DNA of 64,000 nucleotides, taken from the NCBI GenBank assembly GCA_002077065.1, contig NAJO01000004.1, positions 1,240,001-1,304,000 on the forward strand, given 5' to 3'. Below, piece by piece: positions 30,660-42,118 of this stretch. The notes beneath the pieces were generated by a model. It saw only the letters and a list, made by a program, of their open reading frames with translations, had not been told where the DNA came from and did no database searches. Both the position numbers and the translations under genes were made by a program. How positions within the stretch are numbered: position 1 is the first letter of the stretch; every line of letters starts with the position of its first letter. The DNA comes from Cryoendolithus antarcticus (taxonomy: Eukaryota > Ascomycota > Dothideomycetes > Cladosporiales > Cladosporiaceae).

Positions 30660-31789
30660 ATGGCACGTAAGCCAGCTTTGGCTCTTTGAACATGTGCTCT
30701 GCTGGCCGTACTGGCCACACTCGCCACTGCGCTTCCTGCATTGAGCGACGTGTCTGCCCTGGTCTTCGGGGATGGCAAAACGTCCGTCACGCCACGCGAT
30801 CGATTCCCTAATCCGGACACTGTACCAATGGCAGACGATCACCTTGGCGTTGACGCAGTAGGGAACAGCGTCCATGTCAAATGGGGCAAGCAGCTCCCCC
30901 TGCATAGCGACGCAGCCACTGTTCTCTCAGTCTTTCCAAGCGTTTCGTATCTCAGGGCATCGCACTGTTTTGGAGGCCACGGCGAGTCACTGCACCACCA
31001 CTCTGAGTCAGGACAGAGCAATACTGACGCGGACTAGGCATTTCGGACAGATTCTTTGACAAAGCAGTGGAAGTCTTCTCTGGTAAAGTTAATGGGAAAG
31101 TCCTCAGCATGGAAGCCGATAACACGAGTTACGCCATGATGTATACGTATTGGCCGCCCGCCATGCACGGCGGCAAGCATCCAGACGACTGTGGTGACGC
31201 TGGATCAGTATACCTGCACATCGGCTTTGGAGTTGTAGCTCCCACGAACATAGACTACACTCTATCGAATGAGACTTGCACACGTGGGCTGAGGCAGGTC
31301 TATTCTCGCGAGTCAGTCTGAGTCGCAACAAGCACGCACGGCAACCAGAGCTGGAGATCATGGCGAGCTGACTTCGAACCCAGCTGCGGCTGGGACATCA
31401 CAGACAACAAGCAAGGCGGGCAACTTGACCTAGGCTCCTATTTCAAACAAGGCAACGACCCCAACGACACCTATAACGACCACCTCTTCTACCTCGCCGA
31501 TCCTAATCCCCCTCTCCCCAGCCGCAACCGCTTCTACAGCAATTTGGAGCCCTTCGTCCCTAACGCCGAAGACACATACACTTTCGACACTTTCTATGAT
31601 CCTTGCTATGAGGTTCACGAGGGGTATGGCGGGGATGACTTTTGGTTTCGGGATCCGCTGGAGTGGACTGCGAAAGGGGTGGGTTGGAAGGAGCATAATA
31701 GGGATAAGGACGATTGTGTAAGGAAGGGATGGATCTATGATAAGAGGGGTGGGACGAGGGATAATGACGGGAGGAAGGATGGGCAGTGA
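30660..31789 (+). pseudogene. TYTYWPP/CFGGHG family copy D: nonsense codon inside the signal peptide; GC-AG intron
   Basis: The only copy on the plus strand. Exons 30660-30981, 31038-31311 and 31384-31789. From ATG 30660 the frame reads a textbook signal peptide (MARKPALAL, stop, TCALLAVLATLATALPA) broken by TGA at 30687-30689. The frame is then open to CFGGHG. The first intron (56 nt) begins GCGAGT instead of GT but has a TACTGAC branch and TAG acceptor at the family's conserved position. The second (72 nt, donor GTCAGT, branch CTGAC, acceptor CCAG) is also at the conserved place and phase. Family blocks: DRFFDKAVEVF, MMYTYWPP, VYLHIGFGVVAPTN, CTRGLRQVY, QGGQLDLG, HLFYLADPNPP, FVPN, DPCYEVHEGYGG. 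Two conserved Cys are replaced (VFS for VFC, FYSN for YCTN), a sign of relaxed constraint. Confidence 0.66.
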
Positions 31790-32447
31790 AGTGTGGTTCT
31801 GGCGAAGCGAGAGCGATTTGCGAAAGGATATGCGAGGTTTCGATTGCGACTTCATGAATATAGGTCGTCGCGTCGAGTAGATCAATCTCGAGCACAGACT
31901 TTCGTCGTCACTACCTGCAACTACTTGTACCTTTTTGATGCATCGTCACATAATTTTGGATAGGTACTGTTGATCCACTATGTGTGAGTGAAGTGGTTGA
32001 CCAGCCATCCCGCGGCGTGCACCTTATGTAGCGCTAGTAAGACCAGCTTTGATGCAAGTTCAATATCACCACGAAATGTCCCGATCTCAAGTCACACCTT
32101 TGTCAATTCCTAAGCTCCCATAATGTTGCAGTCCCCTACCTGATACAAGTATCACAGCGATCACTACTGCCGCAGCTCGAGAGCTGGGCTTGTCATGACG
32201 CTATAACGTCCACAACGGCAAAGGTGGCAGAACTCACTGCCGGAGCTTGTCTCAATGCCGATGGACTGTTCTACGGTACGGAACATGGTGGAGGTAGGAT
32301 CGATATAATGTCATTGATTTGGTAACTATTGTCTTCAATCATGTCGGTATCAGTCGGTATTGTAATCCTGTCGAAAGTACTACTCGCCGTTGTACGACTT
32401 CATTGACGATCATCGAGCCGCTTCATTACGACACTGGTCTTGCTAGG
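31790..32447. other. intergenic
   Basis: 658 nt between copy D and the FAD monooxygenase. No gene was recognised. It should contain the monooxygenase promoter. Confidence 0.5.
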
Positions 32448-33907
32448 ATGCCTTCCGCCACAATGGCGACCGAAGATGTGCTAGACCTACATGTAGTGAT
32501 CATTGGTGCTGGTGAGAGGACCATTGAGCGATTGCAGAACTACAGTATGCTTACAACGAGCAGGCATGGGCGGTCTCGCCACCGCACTCGCCCTGGCAAA
32601 GCAAGGTTTCCGACATATCGATGTTTACGAGTCCGCATCGAACCTAGGCTTCGTGGGCGCTGGCATTCAATTAGCACCTAACATGGCCCGAATACTGGAT
32701 CGGCTAGGCGTCTGGAAAGACATCGAAGCCGAAGCTGTGGACTTGAAGGACACGAGCATACGGCGTAAGCGAGCAGATCGCTTGTGTTCAATAATTGGAG
32801 GCACTGACAATGTCTACAGAAGGCTCAACGAACCAGGAGCTAGCTCACGTCGACCTACGATACGTCCGTGATTCGTACAAGTACCCCCACATGGTCGGCC
32901 ATCGCTCCAACCTCGCGACCTCCATCTTCTCCGGCTGCAAGCGCGAGAAAGTCATCAACTTCTTCTGGTCTACAGCAGCAGGCGAAGTCTCGTCTTTCGG
33001 TCCCCAGCCCTCTTTCCTCGCCACACCTCGGAAAGGTGGCGAGGCTTACAAAGTCACTTCTGACATCCTCATAGCAGCTGATGGCGTGAAGTCGACGATT
33101 CGGGACCAGATGCTAGCGTTGAAGAAGGTCGATGCGAAGATCATTGATACTGGTCAAGCAGCTTACCGGATCATGCTCACGCGCGAAGATATGAGCAAAG
33201 ACCCTGAGCATCTGGCACTCATCGACAGCGAATCTGTGACACGCTGGATCGGTCCGAAACGGCATATCATAGCCTACCCAGTCTCGAACAAACAGATCTA
33301 CAACATCTCCACCGCACAGCCTGACACCAACTTCGCTGCCGCGCCATCAGCGACCTACACGACGAAAGGGAGTAAGAAGGAGTTGATGAACGTCTATGGC
33401 GACTTTTGCCCAATGGTCCTGAAAATGCTCGACCTAGTCAAAGACGGCGAAGTCTGCGAATGGAAGCTTCGCGTCCACGAACCCCTAGACTCCTGGACCG
33501 AAGGCTCAACAGCCCTCCTCGGCGACGCCTGCCACCCCACACTTCCGCACCTAGCTCAAGGCGCCGCCCAAGCGATTGAAGACGGCGCCGTTATCGCCGA
33601 GGTCCTCGCCAAACTCCCCAGTAGCAGTCCCGAAGACGTCGCGAAGGGGCTGCGGGTGTACGAGAAGCTGCGCATGGAGCGGGCGTATGCGCTCGTCGAG
33701 CTTGCGGCTGCTAGCGGGAAGGCGTTGCATTTGGGCGATGGTGAGGCGAAGAAGGAGAGGGATAAGGCGTTCGCTGCTGTGAAGGAGGGGAAGGGGAGTG
33801 TGCCTGATAAGTGGGCGGATGCTGATGTGCAAAAGATGATCTATGGGGAGGATGTCATGAAGAATGCGGGTGAGAGGTTTGGGGAGTTGTGGGAGGGGTT
33901 GAGATGA
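32448..33907 (+). CDS. FAD-dependent class A monooxygenase (salicylate hydroxylase-like), three exons
   Basis: Exons 32448-32511, 32564-32764 and 32820-33907 give 450 residues. The dinucleotide-binding motif VVIIGAGMGGLATALA (about residues 16-31) is assembled across the first intron. The acidic end of the second strand is VYESA. IAADGVKSTIR is the DG motif, and LLGDACHPTLPHLAQGAAQAIEDG is the FAD-binding GD motif. The order is that of single-component aromatic hydroxylases related to salicylate hydroxylase and UbiH. Substrate is not readable. Introns are 52 nt (GTGAGA..CAG) and 55 nt (GTAAGC..CAG, CTGAC branch). A second in-frame ATG at 32463 is an alternative start. No biosynthetic cluster surrounds it. 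The 3' end is purine-rich. Confidence 0.86.
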
Positions 33908-36169
33908 AGGACTCGCAAAAGCTGTCACCAAGTCATCCTCCCGAGCCTACCTATGCATGCACAATATGTTGCGTCGTGTATACTTCTGAGCCCTGGTCAG
34001 TCCCGGATCGTGTACTCTGCGTTATAGGGGGGGTTCGTGATGTACTTATTATCCTAGAGGTTATCATGATGAGAATTGCCAGGAGAAGGAGCGGCACATG
34101 GGCGTCAATCATCTCAATCATCGTACCTTCCACCTCTTAACCAACGTTAATTCAACTTCACCTCAGGAGTCATGACATCGCTCATGTGGGTTTACATCAA
34201 TTCAGAGCTGATCCTCTAGCACAGCGGAACAGTGGATTGATGTTGACGATCCGATACCGCTCGCTTCTCACTCTGGTCCGCTGAGAGGATATATCCTTGA
34301 GCTAAGTCAGGTCTTGCATTGTCGGGTCTACACCAGACGTCTGGCTGGAGCCGGATGATCGACTGTGTGACCGGATACAGCAAGCTGGCCGCTTTCCGGA
34401 GCGCTCAGAAGGAGATAGAAATGTTCATCATCCTGTGCTGGTGAGTCGTTGCCGCCATCATCTCGTCAGTCTTTCACGAGAGCCCTAGTGTAGCGCTGTA
34501 CTGCCGTGATCGAGCTAATTGGTGCACCACAATTACGTTGCAAGCCACATGAAAGTATGCGCACACGCTAGGTCGAGGATCGTCATCAAGGCACCAAATT
34601 TATTGTCAGGCAAGTCAGGTGTATTCCGAAACTCTACACACGTCCCCCCAATCAAACTCCACGCGAAATGTAGGGATGTACGATCGCGATGACGGTTGGC
34701 GCAAAGAGAGTTCGATGCTGTGGCTAATCGCCACCGTCGCGCAACTCAAAGTTCAAACATCGAGCTCAAAAAGCGCGCCGCTCGTGATCAGAGTGTCTCA
34801 CCGAACAGCGGAGCGCATGAGCAACTGGCGATGCCGCAGAGAGAGCAAAGAGTGCCTAAGACGCGGATGACGTTGACAGAGCGAATGTCTGGCTTACTGG
34901 CGAGACATGTTCGGCGCCACTCGTCTTGGCCAGGTAGATCTGACCCCACCAGGTGAGGCGGAAGGTCTGTCGGCTCAGCCCTCCAGCCACGATGCTTTCC
35001 GGCAGCAGTGCAGCAGGTGACGCCCCGACTCATGGAATTCAGCTCCGGGAAATCTGCGAAGGGTGGCGGACTTGAAATGATGGTCAAACATGGTCTCATG
35101 GCGAGACAAGCACATGGGTGCGCCGCTTGGCGAGACTTCGCGGTCAGTCGTAACAGGGGTGAGGATCTTCAACGGCGCAACGGTGGCACGAACTGCCATT
35201 GTGGCTGTCAGCCGAGGTATGGGGTGAAGCATCTCATCAGTGCCTTCCAATGGTAACGCGGAAGGCATTGTATCAATGAGGGCAGTAGTGACGTGGCAAC
35301 GAGAAATCTCGGACCACGGCGGCGAAGAATGGTATGGTAAGGTTTCGTCTAATATATCGACGCTTGAAGGCGACACGAGAGGGATCGCACTGTGAGAGAT
35401 GATCGTAAAGCAGAGCGAGTAGCGAGCTAGGCCAAAATTAGCCCGATCGAAGCCACCCAGAATTGGAGATGACGAAGTTCCTGTCGCTCGTTTTCCCAGG
35501 GCAGCTACGAGTGGCAGCTGCACATTTCCAATCTTTCCCTTGCATTGCCGTTCTCCACATGGTGATGAGGCTCATGCTCTGCATTCGCGGCCCATCCTGA
35601 TGGCAACACGGCCTATCTGCGCATCTCCAGTACACAGCACACCCCAGCAGCACCTAAGCTGACATACAAAGTACTTGTGGCTGCGCCTCTCGGCTTGGCC
35701 CTGCCACTCCACAACACGCTGCCTCTGTCAGAGCTTCGATAGACCACGACACAACTGTCTGGCTAGCATAACCAGACTTCTACTACACCCGTAGACTACT
35801 GCAGGGCTATTGTCGCCGCCTCTACTCGTTGTGCTGGCTCAAGTCGCGTCGCCCCTACCTTCGGTTAGCACGATCCCGCCGACGTCATACCTGCTACTTC
35901 GCGTTGTGGCATGCTTGCTAGGACTTGTGTTGTCTCCAAGATACACGTCAGGCACTGTCAGTAATAGACACCGCTGTCTGTCACCACAGCGAGGACCACT
36001 CAAGGCAGCCGCCGCGCAAAGCTTTCAGTGCGCAACCCACATGATAGTCGGCCCAGCGTAGGATTGAACACCACGATCATTGTCCCCACGAGCCAGGGAT
36101 TCAACCTGTGGCAGAAATTACAGTGCGAGATTCACGTGCACTCTGTGCGCACCAATGTCAGCATAGCTC
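33908..36169. other. long intergenic region upstream of the C2H2 factor
   Basis: About 2.26 kb without a supported gene. Scattered ORFs on both strands (the longest 34975-35523, minus) have no domain I recognise. A long 5' flank is common for fungal developmental transcription factor genes. Confidence 0.45.
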
Positions 36170-38185
36170 ATGGCCGCCACCAAGCGCACGAGGTCTCCGC
36201 AGGTAGAATATCCGGTCACGCCTAGTCCACTCGCCTCAGCAGCAGACGTGTCATCTGCCACAGGATCGGAGAATCCCAACCTGCTGTCTTCTAAAGTCCT
36301 GCAGAGTGATCGTCTAACGCCTTCGGCATTATCGCCTAAATCGACACTGTCCAAATATCCAACTGGACGGTCGCCCATACCGCTCACAGGCGCTGCCGTG
36401 ATGGCAGAGGCGAAGAGGCGGAAACAGCAACAGCAGATAGAAAGCGTGCGAGAGCGTCAAACGAGTCCAAATCCGCAAGTCCAAGCTATGCAGGCGTTGA
36501 TGGGCAACGAGGGTATCAGTCGGCCATCGGACGCACCAAATCCGAACAAGCTCAGTGAGCCTTTGCGCAAGGTGGCAGAGAAGATAACGATACCCACTAT
36601 AACACAGGGCAATAACTTTCAGACCAGTCCGATGAGCATGACTAGTATGGGGTCCTTGGACACGTCCAATGGTGCAGCCATGACCGCTACGACTAGTGCT
36701 ATGGCTGGAGACGCAAATACAACCCAGTACACGGATGAGCCGGCAGAGATGGGCGAGCCGGCCAGCTACGTGAGCAACAACTCGCACCTCGGCGTTGGCG
36801 GTGAGGACGCGAACAAGGCGTTCTCGTATCCTGGGCCACCTCCACAAGAATCCTCAAAATCAGGGCCGTCTCGCGGAATGAGTCTACCTGGGTATGGTCA
36901 AGACAGTATACGATCACCGGCATCAGCAGGGAAACGACACAAATGCCCGTACTGCTCGACGGACTTCACACGACATCACAACCTCAAAAGTCACTTGCTA
37001 ACGCACAGTCAAGAAAAGCCATATGTTTGCCAAACCTGCAATGCGCGTTTCCGAAGGCTGCATGATCTCAAACGACATACAAAGCTCCACACTGGCGAGA
37101 GACCACATACATGTGATAAATGCGGTCGGCGATTTGCACGTGGCGATGCGCTAGCACGCCACAACAAAGGTCCAGGAGGCTGTGCAGGTCGACGATCGAG
37201 TCAGGGCGGCGATGACGACTTTTTCGGAGATGACGACGGGATGGACGGCGTCGAGTATACCGGAGACGAAGATGGCGACCTCGACGCGCAAGATCGGCGC
37301 GGCAGCGAGCCAAGCCGGAAGCGGGCTCACCTCGAGGCCGCGCAGGACCCGAACCGAAACGTTTACCGACAGCACTCTAGCACATATCCTCCCCCTGCCA
37401 TGCAGCACACTCGACCCGGGGACATGGCACCTCCGCAAGTCGTCCATCCCGGGTCGCCGGCTGTATCTTCGCCAGCTGCGCCCAGTTTTGCTTCCAACCA
37501 GACGCTCGGCTCCAGCTATCCGCCACCAGGCCAGATGTTTCAGCAGCAAGGCATAATGACCGAGTCGCCTAAGCCGCTCTCGCCAGGCCAGCCGCCTGAT
37601 CAGCATCGTCTGAGCGTCAGCGATCCGAGCCTTTCGTCTTCACTGAACAGGAATCGCTCGCCGAGTCTTACAACACAATTTCAGCAGCAGCATTTCGGCC
37701 GCGGGTCGACGACCCGTACACCGCCACAACCAGCCTCGAACTTCAGCCACGGCCAAAATAATAACCAGCCTCAGCTCCCTCCGCTGCCTTCTCTCGGTGG
37801 CAATGCAGCCGTATCTCAAGCTCGTCTAGGCTTGCAAGCTTCTTCGTATCCCGGGCCCTCGTCACTGCAACATCAAGTTCCATCTCAGCACCAGTCCTCC
37901 CAACCAGGCTCGCTATCGTCGCATGGTCGATCTTCTGGCTCCAGCATGCGTGATGTGCTCTCAGGCAACAACAACCAGCCCTCCGATGGCACGACCGAGT
38001 TATGGACTTATGTGAGAAACCTCGAAGGGAGGTTTGATGCCATGCAACGGGAGTATGAATTACGAATCCGCAGCCTTCAGGACGAGGTCTTCGCTCTGAA
38101 GCAGAATTCACAGGGCGGCGGCAGCGGCGGCAATAGCTACAGCAGTGACATAGGAGGCCAAGGTGGCGTCGGGGGAAGGTACTAG
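36170..38185 (+). CDS. C2H2 zinc-finger transcription factor with three fingers
   Basis: 671 codons, one exon, ATG at 36170. A Ser/Pro/Gln/Met-rich N-terminal half is followed by three tandem fingers from Cys259 to about residue 345: CPYCSTDFTRHHNLKSHLLTH, CQTCNARFRRLHDLKRHTKLH and CDKCGRRFARGDALARH, then a NKGPGGCAGRR basic tail. An acidic patch (GGDDDFFGDDDG) and a Pro/Gln/Ser-rich tail ending in a short coiled coil (LEGRFDAMQREYELRIRSLQDEVFALKQ) follow. The last helix may mediate dimerisation. I do not recognise the exact regulator. It is not Msn2-like (helix residues differ) and only loosely like Crz1. It is expected to bind DNA in the nucleus. Confidence 0.87.
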   Translation: MAATKRTRSPQVEYPVTPSPLASAADVSSATGSENPNLLSSKVLQSDRLTPSALSPKSTLSKYPTGRSPIPLTGAAVMAEAKRRKQQQQIESVRERQTSPNPQVQAMQALMGNEGISRPSDAPNPNKLSEPLRKVAEKITIPTITQGNNFQTSPMSMTSMGSLDTSNGAAMTATTSAMAGDANTTQYTDEPAEMGEPASYVSNNSHLGVGGEDANKAFSYPGPPPQESSKSGPSRGMSLPGYGQDSIRSPASAGKRHKCPYCSTDFTRHHNLKSHLLTHSQEKPYVCQTCNARFRRLHDLKRHTKLHTGERPHTCDKCGRRFARGDALARHNKGPGGCAGRRSSQGGDDDFFGDDDGMDGVEYTGDEDGDLDAQDRRGSEPSRKRAHLEAAQDPNRNVYRQHSSTYPPPAMQHTRPGDMAPPQVVHPGSPAVSSPAAPSFASNQTLGSSYPPPGQMFQQQGIMTESPKPLSPGQPPDQHRLSVSDPSLSSSLNRNRSPSLTTQFQQQHFGRGSTTRTPPQPASNFSHGQNNNQPQLPPLPSLGGNAAVSQARLGLQASSYPGPSSLQHQVPSQHQSSQPGSLSSHGRSSGSSMRDVLSGNNNQPSDGTTELWTYVRNLEGRFDAMQREYELRIRSLQDEVFALKQNSQGGGSGGNSYSSDIGGQGGVGGRY

Positions 38186-39294
38186 GGATCCCTTCACCGA
38201 CGCTGGGATTGACTCAGACTTATTCAGTGTGTTGCTGAGCGTCAGCGACACCTCCGTTTCTCCGATCAATCGGAACCGTTCCAATGGTAAAATGGAGGAG
38301 ATCACTGCAGCTTGGCTTAATCGCCCCACCTGCGAGAGAAAGGTGCGAATGTACTTGGCAGCGTCTCACAGAGGTGGTTGTGTACCAATTCGCTGCCGCA
38401 GCCGAGACGACGGAAGCATTATCCGCGTGTCAGATATTCGGAGAAGAGGAGGCAGGAAGGAGGAGTGCTAGCTGCGCATTTCGGCGCCACGACCAGCAAG
38501 GTCAAGATGCCCTTACGATGCTTTTATGCATGGCGCGGTAATGTGCGGACAACACATTGTACGAGTACCTGGAGGGCACGGTTTGCGACGTGTGGCGATT
38601 CGGGCAAAGGTCAGGTCACGTTAGCGGGAGAAGAGCTTCCTTCGAAAGTCTTTCGCTTATGTATAGTATAGCTATGAGAATGTTGAACGACAGTCACCAG
38701 CTTGCTCTTTTGCCTGGATTACGCAAGTTATCCTTCAGCTCATGCGAGCTGCCTTTGATCATTGATTTTTTGATCATATTGACAACGAACTGAGTGCTAC
38801 CTACGTTCTTCCGGATTCACGCACCATAGGTTGTGCTTAGCTAAGCTCAGCCGTAACAGGAAAGCACTGCACTGTGCGTCAACGAGAGGCGTGGTGCTAC
38901 TGAGGAGAGAGACGGCTCCGGTCTGTCTCTCGCCTGTGATGGATGCAGGGCGTTACTATAGTGAGTATGCTTACACAAGCATTGCAGTATGCCGGGCTTT
39001 GCAAGAGGTAGAAGTGTTCACCTGCCGTGGGTCGCCTCAACGGATTGCAGAGAGTTGGACTCACACCGGGCGCCAGGAAGGGTTGAGAGGTCCTGGATAG
39101 GTTCACAAAACTGACAGTGGAAGTCCAGAGTAGGATTTACCAGTACAATAGTATTGCTGCGAACGGAACGCCTGCAACATCCTCCACAGTGGGTATTACC
39201 AAGGTTCACTACAGCCTCCCAACTCCATCAAAAATAAGAAAAGTCCAGCGCAAACCGTCGTCCTGATCATACCCGCATGACAGCTGTAGAAGGT
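38186..39294. other. intergenic between convergent genes
   Basis: 1.1 kb with no gene recognised. Both neighbours end here. Confidence 0.5.
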
Positions 39295-40575
39295 TCAGTA
39301 AATGCTCTCGTGGTGATGATAAGGTACCGCGCTCAACTCACCGTCTCTTATTGCTCTCAAGGCAGTCCAGAACCCGTCACTGGGTTGGGGATGGCCCCTG
39401 CTAGTCCGCAGACCATCTGCACTAGTGACAGAGTGTCTGTCCAGCACGAGCTGGGATATCCCATCGATCCTCTGCGCGCTGCCGGCCAGATACTCCCCGT
39501 CCGGATCCAGACTGCGTATCAATCCTACGACGAAGACTGGATCCTCGCCATGCGGCGGATTGCCGATGAGGCAAAGGTACAAGTTCGAATGTTCTGCACG
39601 CTGACCAGCATATACTGGTCGCGCGGTATGTGGCTCCCTGTCGTAGATATTACGATCCTGCTGCACCACGTTCACCAGCAACGTGAGGAGAAGCGAGCAG
39701 TAGCCCCTCCTCGTCTCGCGGCTTGCGACAATCCAGTGTCGCGGCTTGGTAACGCCTGTAACGGCGAGGGTGAAGTCCCGAAGCGCAGCTGCTGTCGTTA
39801 TGACATCTGCACCTTGAGCAGCGTTGCGGATGTTCAAGGTGAGCTGTGACCAGATATGGGCTAGGCGAAGTGACATACGGTCGAACATTAGTTCGCTGTA
39901 GAGCCGTGAAGGTACAGAAACGACGGCTTGGAGGCTGGCGTTGAAGGCTGGGGAGGCGATGGCTTGGTTGGCCACTGTGAGTGCGAGGCGGCGGTGGCGT
40001 TGGCTGGAGGGAGGGTTAGCCGAGTGGGATCGAAGGCTTGTCAGGGAGGGGTACCTTGTCTCTGGGGAGCCTTCATCCGCGCGGGCAAGTTCCACGCCAG
40101 TCAGATAGTTGGGATCGGATAGCGCAAAAGTCTCGAATACGCCCAGTCTGATCAAAGTGTCGCCAGGCGGAGACCTGGAGGCTCGCCGATCTTCTTCCTC
40201 CTCATCGCTTTCGTCGTCATCATCGTCCGACTCCTCGGCGGCGCTATCTCCGCTCAGCTCTGCAGCAGCAGCTGCCGCCGCAGCTCGTCTGGGCGGAGCT
40301 CGTCGAGCGGCCCCGCCACTCCCAGCCTGGCCAGATCGTTGACTTGGCCTCGAGGGTCCTGCCGTAGTCCTCGACGGCGTGTCACGTGGAGCAGCGTAGT
40401 TCCGGTACATTGCTCTCGTGGTGACAGGCATGCTCCGCTTCCCACTTCCGCTGCTGCTACTGCTGATGTTGAGGTTGCGAAGTTCCGAGGCCGGCGCACT
40501 CGGTGTAGTTCTCTTGGACATGAGCGAATCTTCGAACGATGAGGAGACTGACGGTGACTGTCTTGGTACTTCCAT
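39295..40575 (-). CDS. protein of unknown function with acidic tract and poly-Ala
   Basis: 426 residues from the ATG at 40575 (an upstream TTG in the same frame is not a start). The N-terminal ~140 residues are Ser/Arg-rich with a run of eight Ala and a dense Asp/Glu tract (EESDDDDDESDEEEEDRR). The C-terminal ~280 residues look folded. They have Leu/Ala-rich helices (RLALTVANQAIASPAFNAS, IWSQLTLNIRNAA, LRDFTLAVTG) and later YLCLIGNPPHGEDPVFVVG. No family was recognised. The long single frame and ordered amino-acid composition support a real gene. The layout suggests a nuclear protein, which is inference only. Confidence 0.6.
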   Translation of the reverse strand: MEVPRQSPSVSSSFEDSLMSKRTTPSAPASELRNLNISSSSSGSGKRSMPVTTRAMYRNYAAPRDTPSRTTAGPSRPSQRSGQAGSGGAARRAPPRRAAAAAAAAELSGDSAAEESDDDDDESDEEEEDRRASRSPPGDTLIRLGVFETFALSDPNYLTGVELARADEGSPETRYPSLTSLRSHSANPPSSQRHRRLALTVANQAIASPAFNASLQAVVSVPSRLYSELMFDRMSLRLAHIWSQLTLNIRNAAQGADVITTAAALRDFTLAVTGVTKPRHWIVASRETRRGYCSLLLTLLVNVVQQDRNIYDREPHTARPVYAGQRAEHSNLYLCLIGNPPHGEDPVFVVGLIRSLDPDGEYLAGSAQRIDGISQLVLDRHSVTSADGLRTSRGHPQPSDGFWTALRAIRDGELSAVPYHHHESIY

Positions 40576-42118
40576 CTTCGGATGTCCAGGCCACAATCAT
40601 GACCTTAAGTATGGGCCACAACGAAACACTACGCCGCGCAAGGCGACGAAGTCAGGCAGACAGCAACATGAGTCCAACAGCGACAGCAGCTGGCATAGTA
40701 CTTGACACACGCCGCTCGCGGTTCATTCCCGCGGCGTTCCCGGTGGTGGCCATAACTGTAGTGCATCGCGAAGGTCCAGTCACATGTCGTTAGAGAGCGT
40801 GCCACATCGATTCTGGACGGGAGCCATGGGATGAGGGAGATCATGACCTCGAAGGTGGGGTTCATAACGGTCCACGCCGCAAAGATGCTCCTGGACGGTG
40901 CTCGAAGAAGGTTGCTTGTAGGCACTTCGGAATGGTTCGGCCGTTAGGCTGCCATGGTTCGCGGGGAGGCGTAAATCTGAGCTGCATCATTGTGACTTGT
41001 GGCGTAGAAAGGTAGGATTGTAATGAAAGTTTGCAATGAATGCTCTTGCTAGTACAAGGCAGATAGGTTACTCAGCTAGTGTCGCGTACCGAGGATCTGG
41101 ACAGAGGAGATTGCAGCCTTAGGACCTGATCGTGCTGAAGGTTGTGGCCGCCCACATGCATTGAAGGTCACATGTTGCTCCACCTTGACAATAGATGGAG
41201 GAACGACAACCTATCGTTTATGCTTATCTGGCCAGTTCAAGATTTGTTTCCCGGGATTATGTGGTCTCAGGGTGGCTGCGAGTCAGCTGTACGATCGTTT
41301 TCGGCTTGCCTCGAAGAAGCATTGAGATGGCTGACAGACTGTGCCACGTTCTCGAAAGCGCGACGGCGCAATATAACTCTCCGTGTGGCATCCAGTCACT
41401 GGCTTGCCCACGGTTTTAGCCATAAAGACTGCAATGCAACGTGGTCACATACGCAACAGAGTGATATCGACATGGCAGGTGCGATACAGGGCAATTGTGG
41501 AAGTGAACATCTGGGCAGACTTCGGGATCGACGTCAGAGAGCGATGACCCTGGTCTTTGCCAGCCGAGACACTGTAAAATAGGCGCCACCAACAGGCAGT
41601 CCAACAACCAACATCGTTCGCAGGTCATGCTGCGGTTGGCGGCGTGGCAACGTTGGACGACTCCATCGCGGCCGGCTCCTGCTCGATGCCTGCATGTGGC
41701 ATGTACCGCAATATTGCGCTTGCGTGCATCTCGCCAACGGCTGCCGACACCGCTGCGAACGGCGGTGAACATGGGTCCTTCGCGGTACCTTCGCCTTCTC
41801 CGAACGCCTGAGACGCTTTCACAGGCCCACCCAGTCGCTACGCTGAAGAGAACCACGCTTTTTGGAAATGGAGGTACTTAGCACATTGCTTTCGCTGTCC
41901 AACTTATTACAAAGACGTGATGGTCATCCGCCAGCAGATAAACCACCCATCTCGGACATCTCCGCCTAGACCTTTACGCCACATAGTGATAGCTCTACGC
42001 CCCAGGCCCCAGTCTTACTTTCAGGCCTGCACCGCATTGCCGCATGCCTTATATCTAACCATGTACATGTCCTGTTGGATGCCCTCGCTATGCTACCGCC
42101 TGACGTCCCTCGTTCCAA
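40576..42118. other. intergenic
   Basis: 1.54 kb between two minus-strand genes: the 5' flank of the acidic protein gene and the 3' flank of the bZIP-like gene. Several short ORFs, none recognisable. Confidence 0.45.

Noticed and set aside
34975..35523. 182-codon minus-strand ORF
   Set aside because: No motif, no ATG-led conserved start, and a stretch of similar length occurs by chance in GC-balanced fungal DNA.
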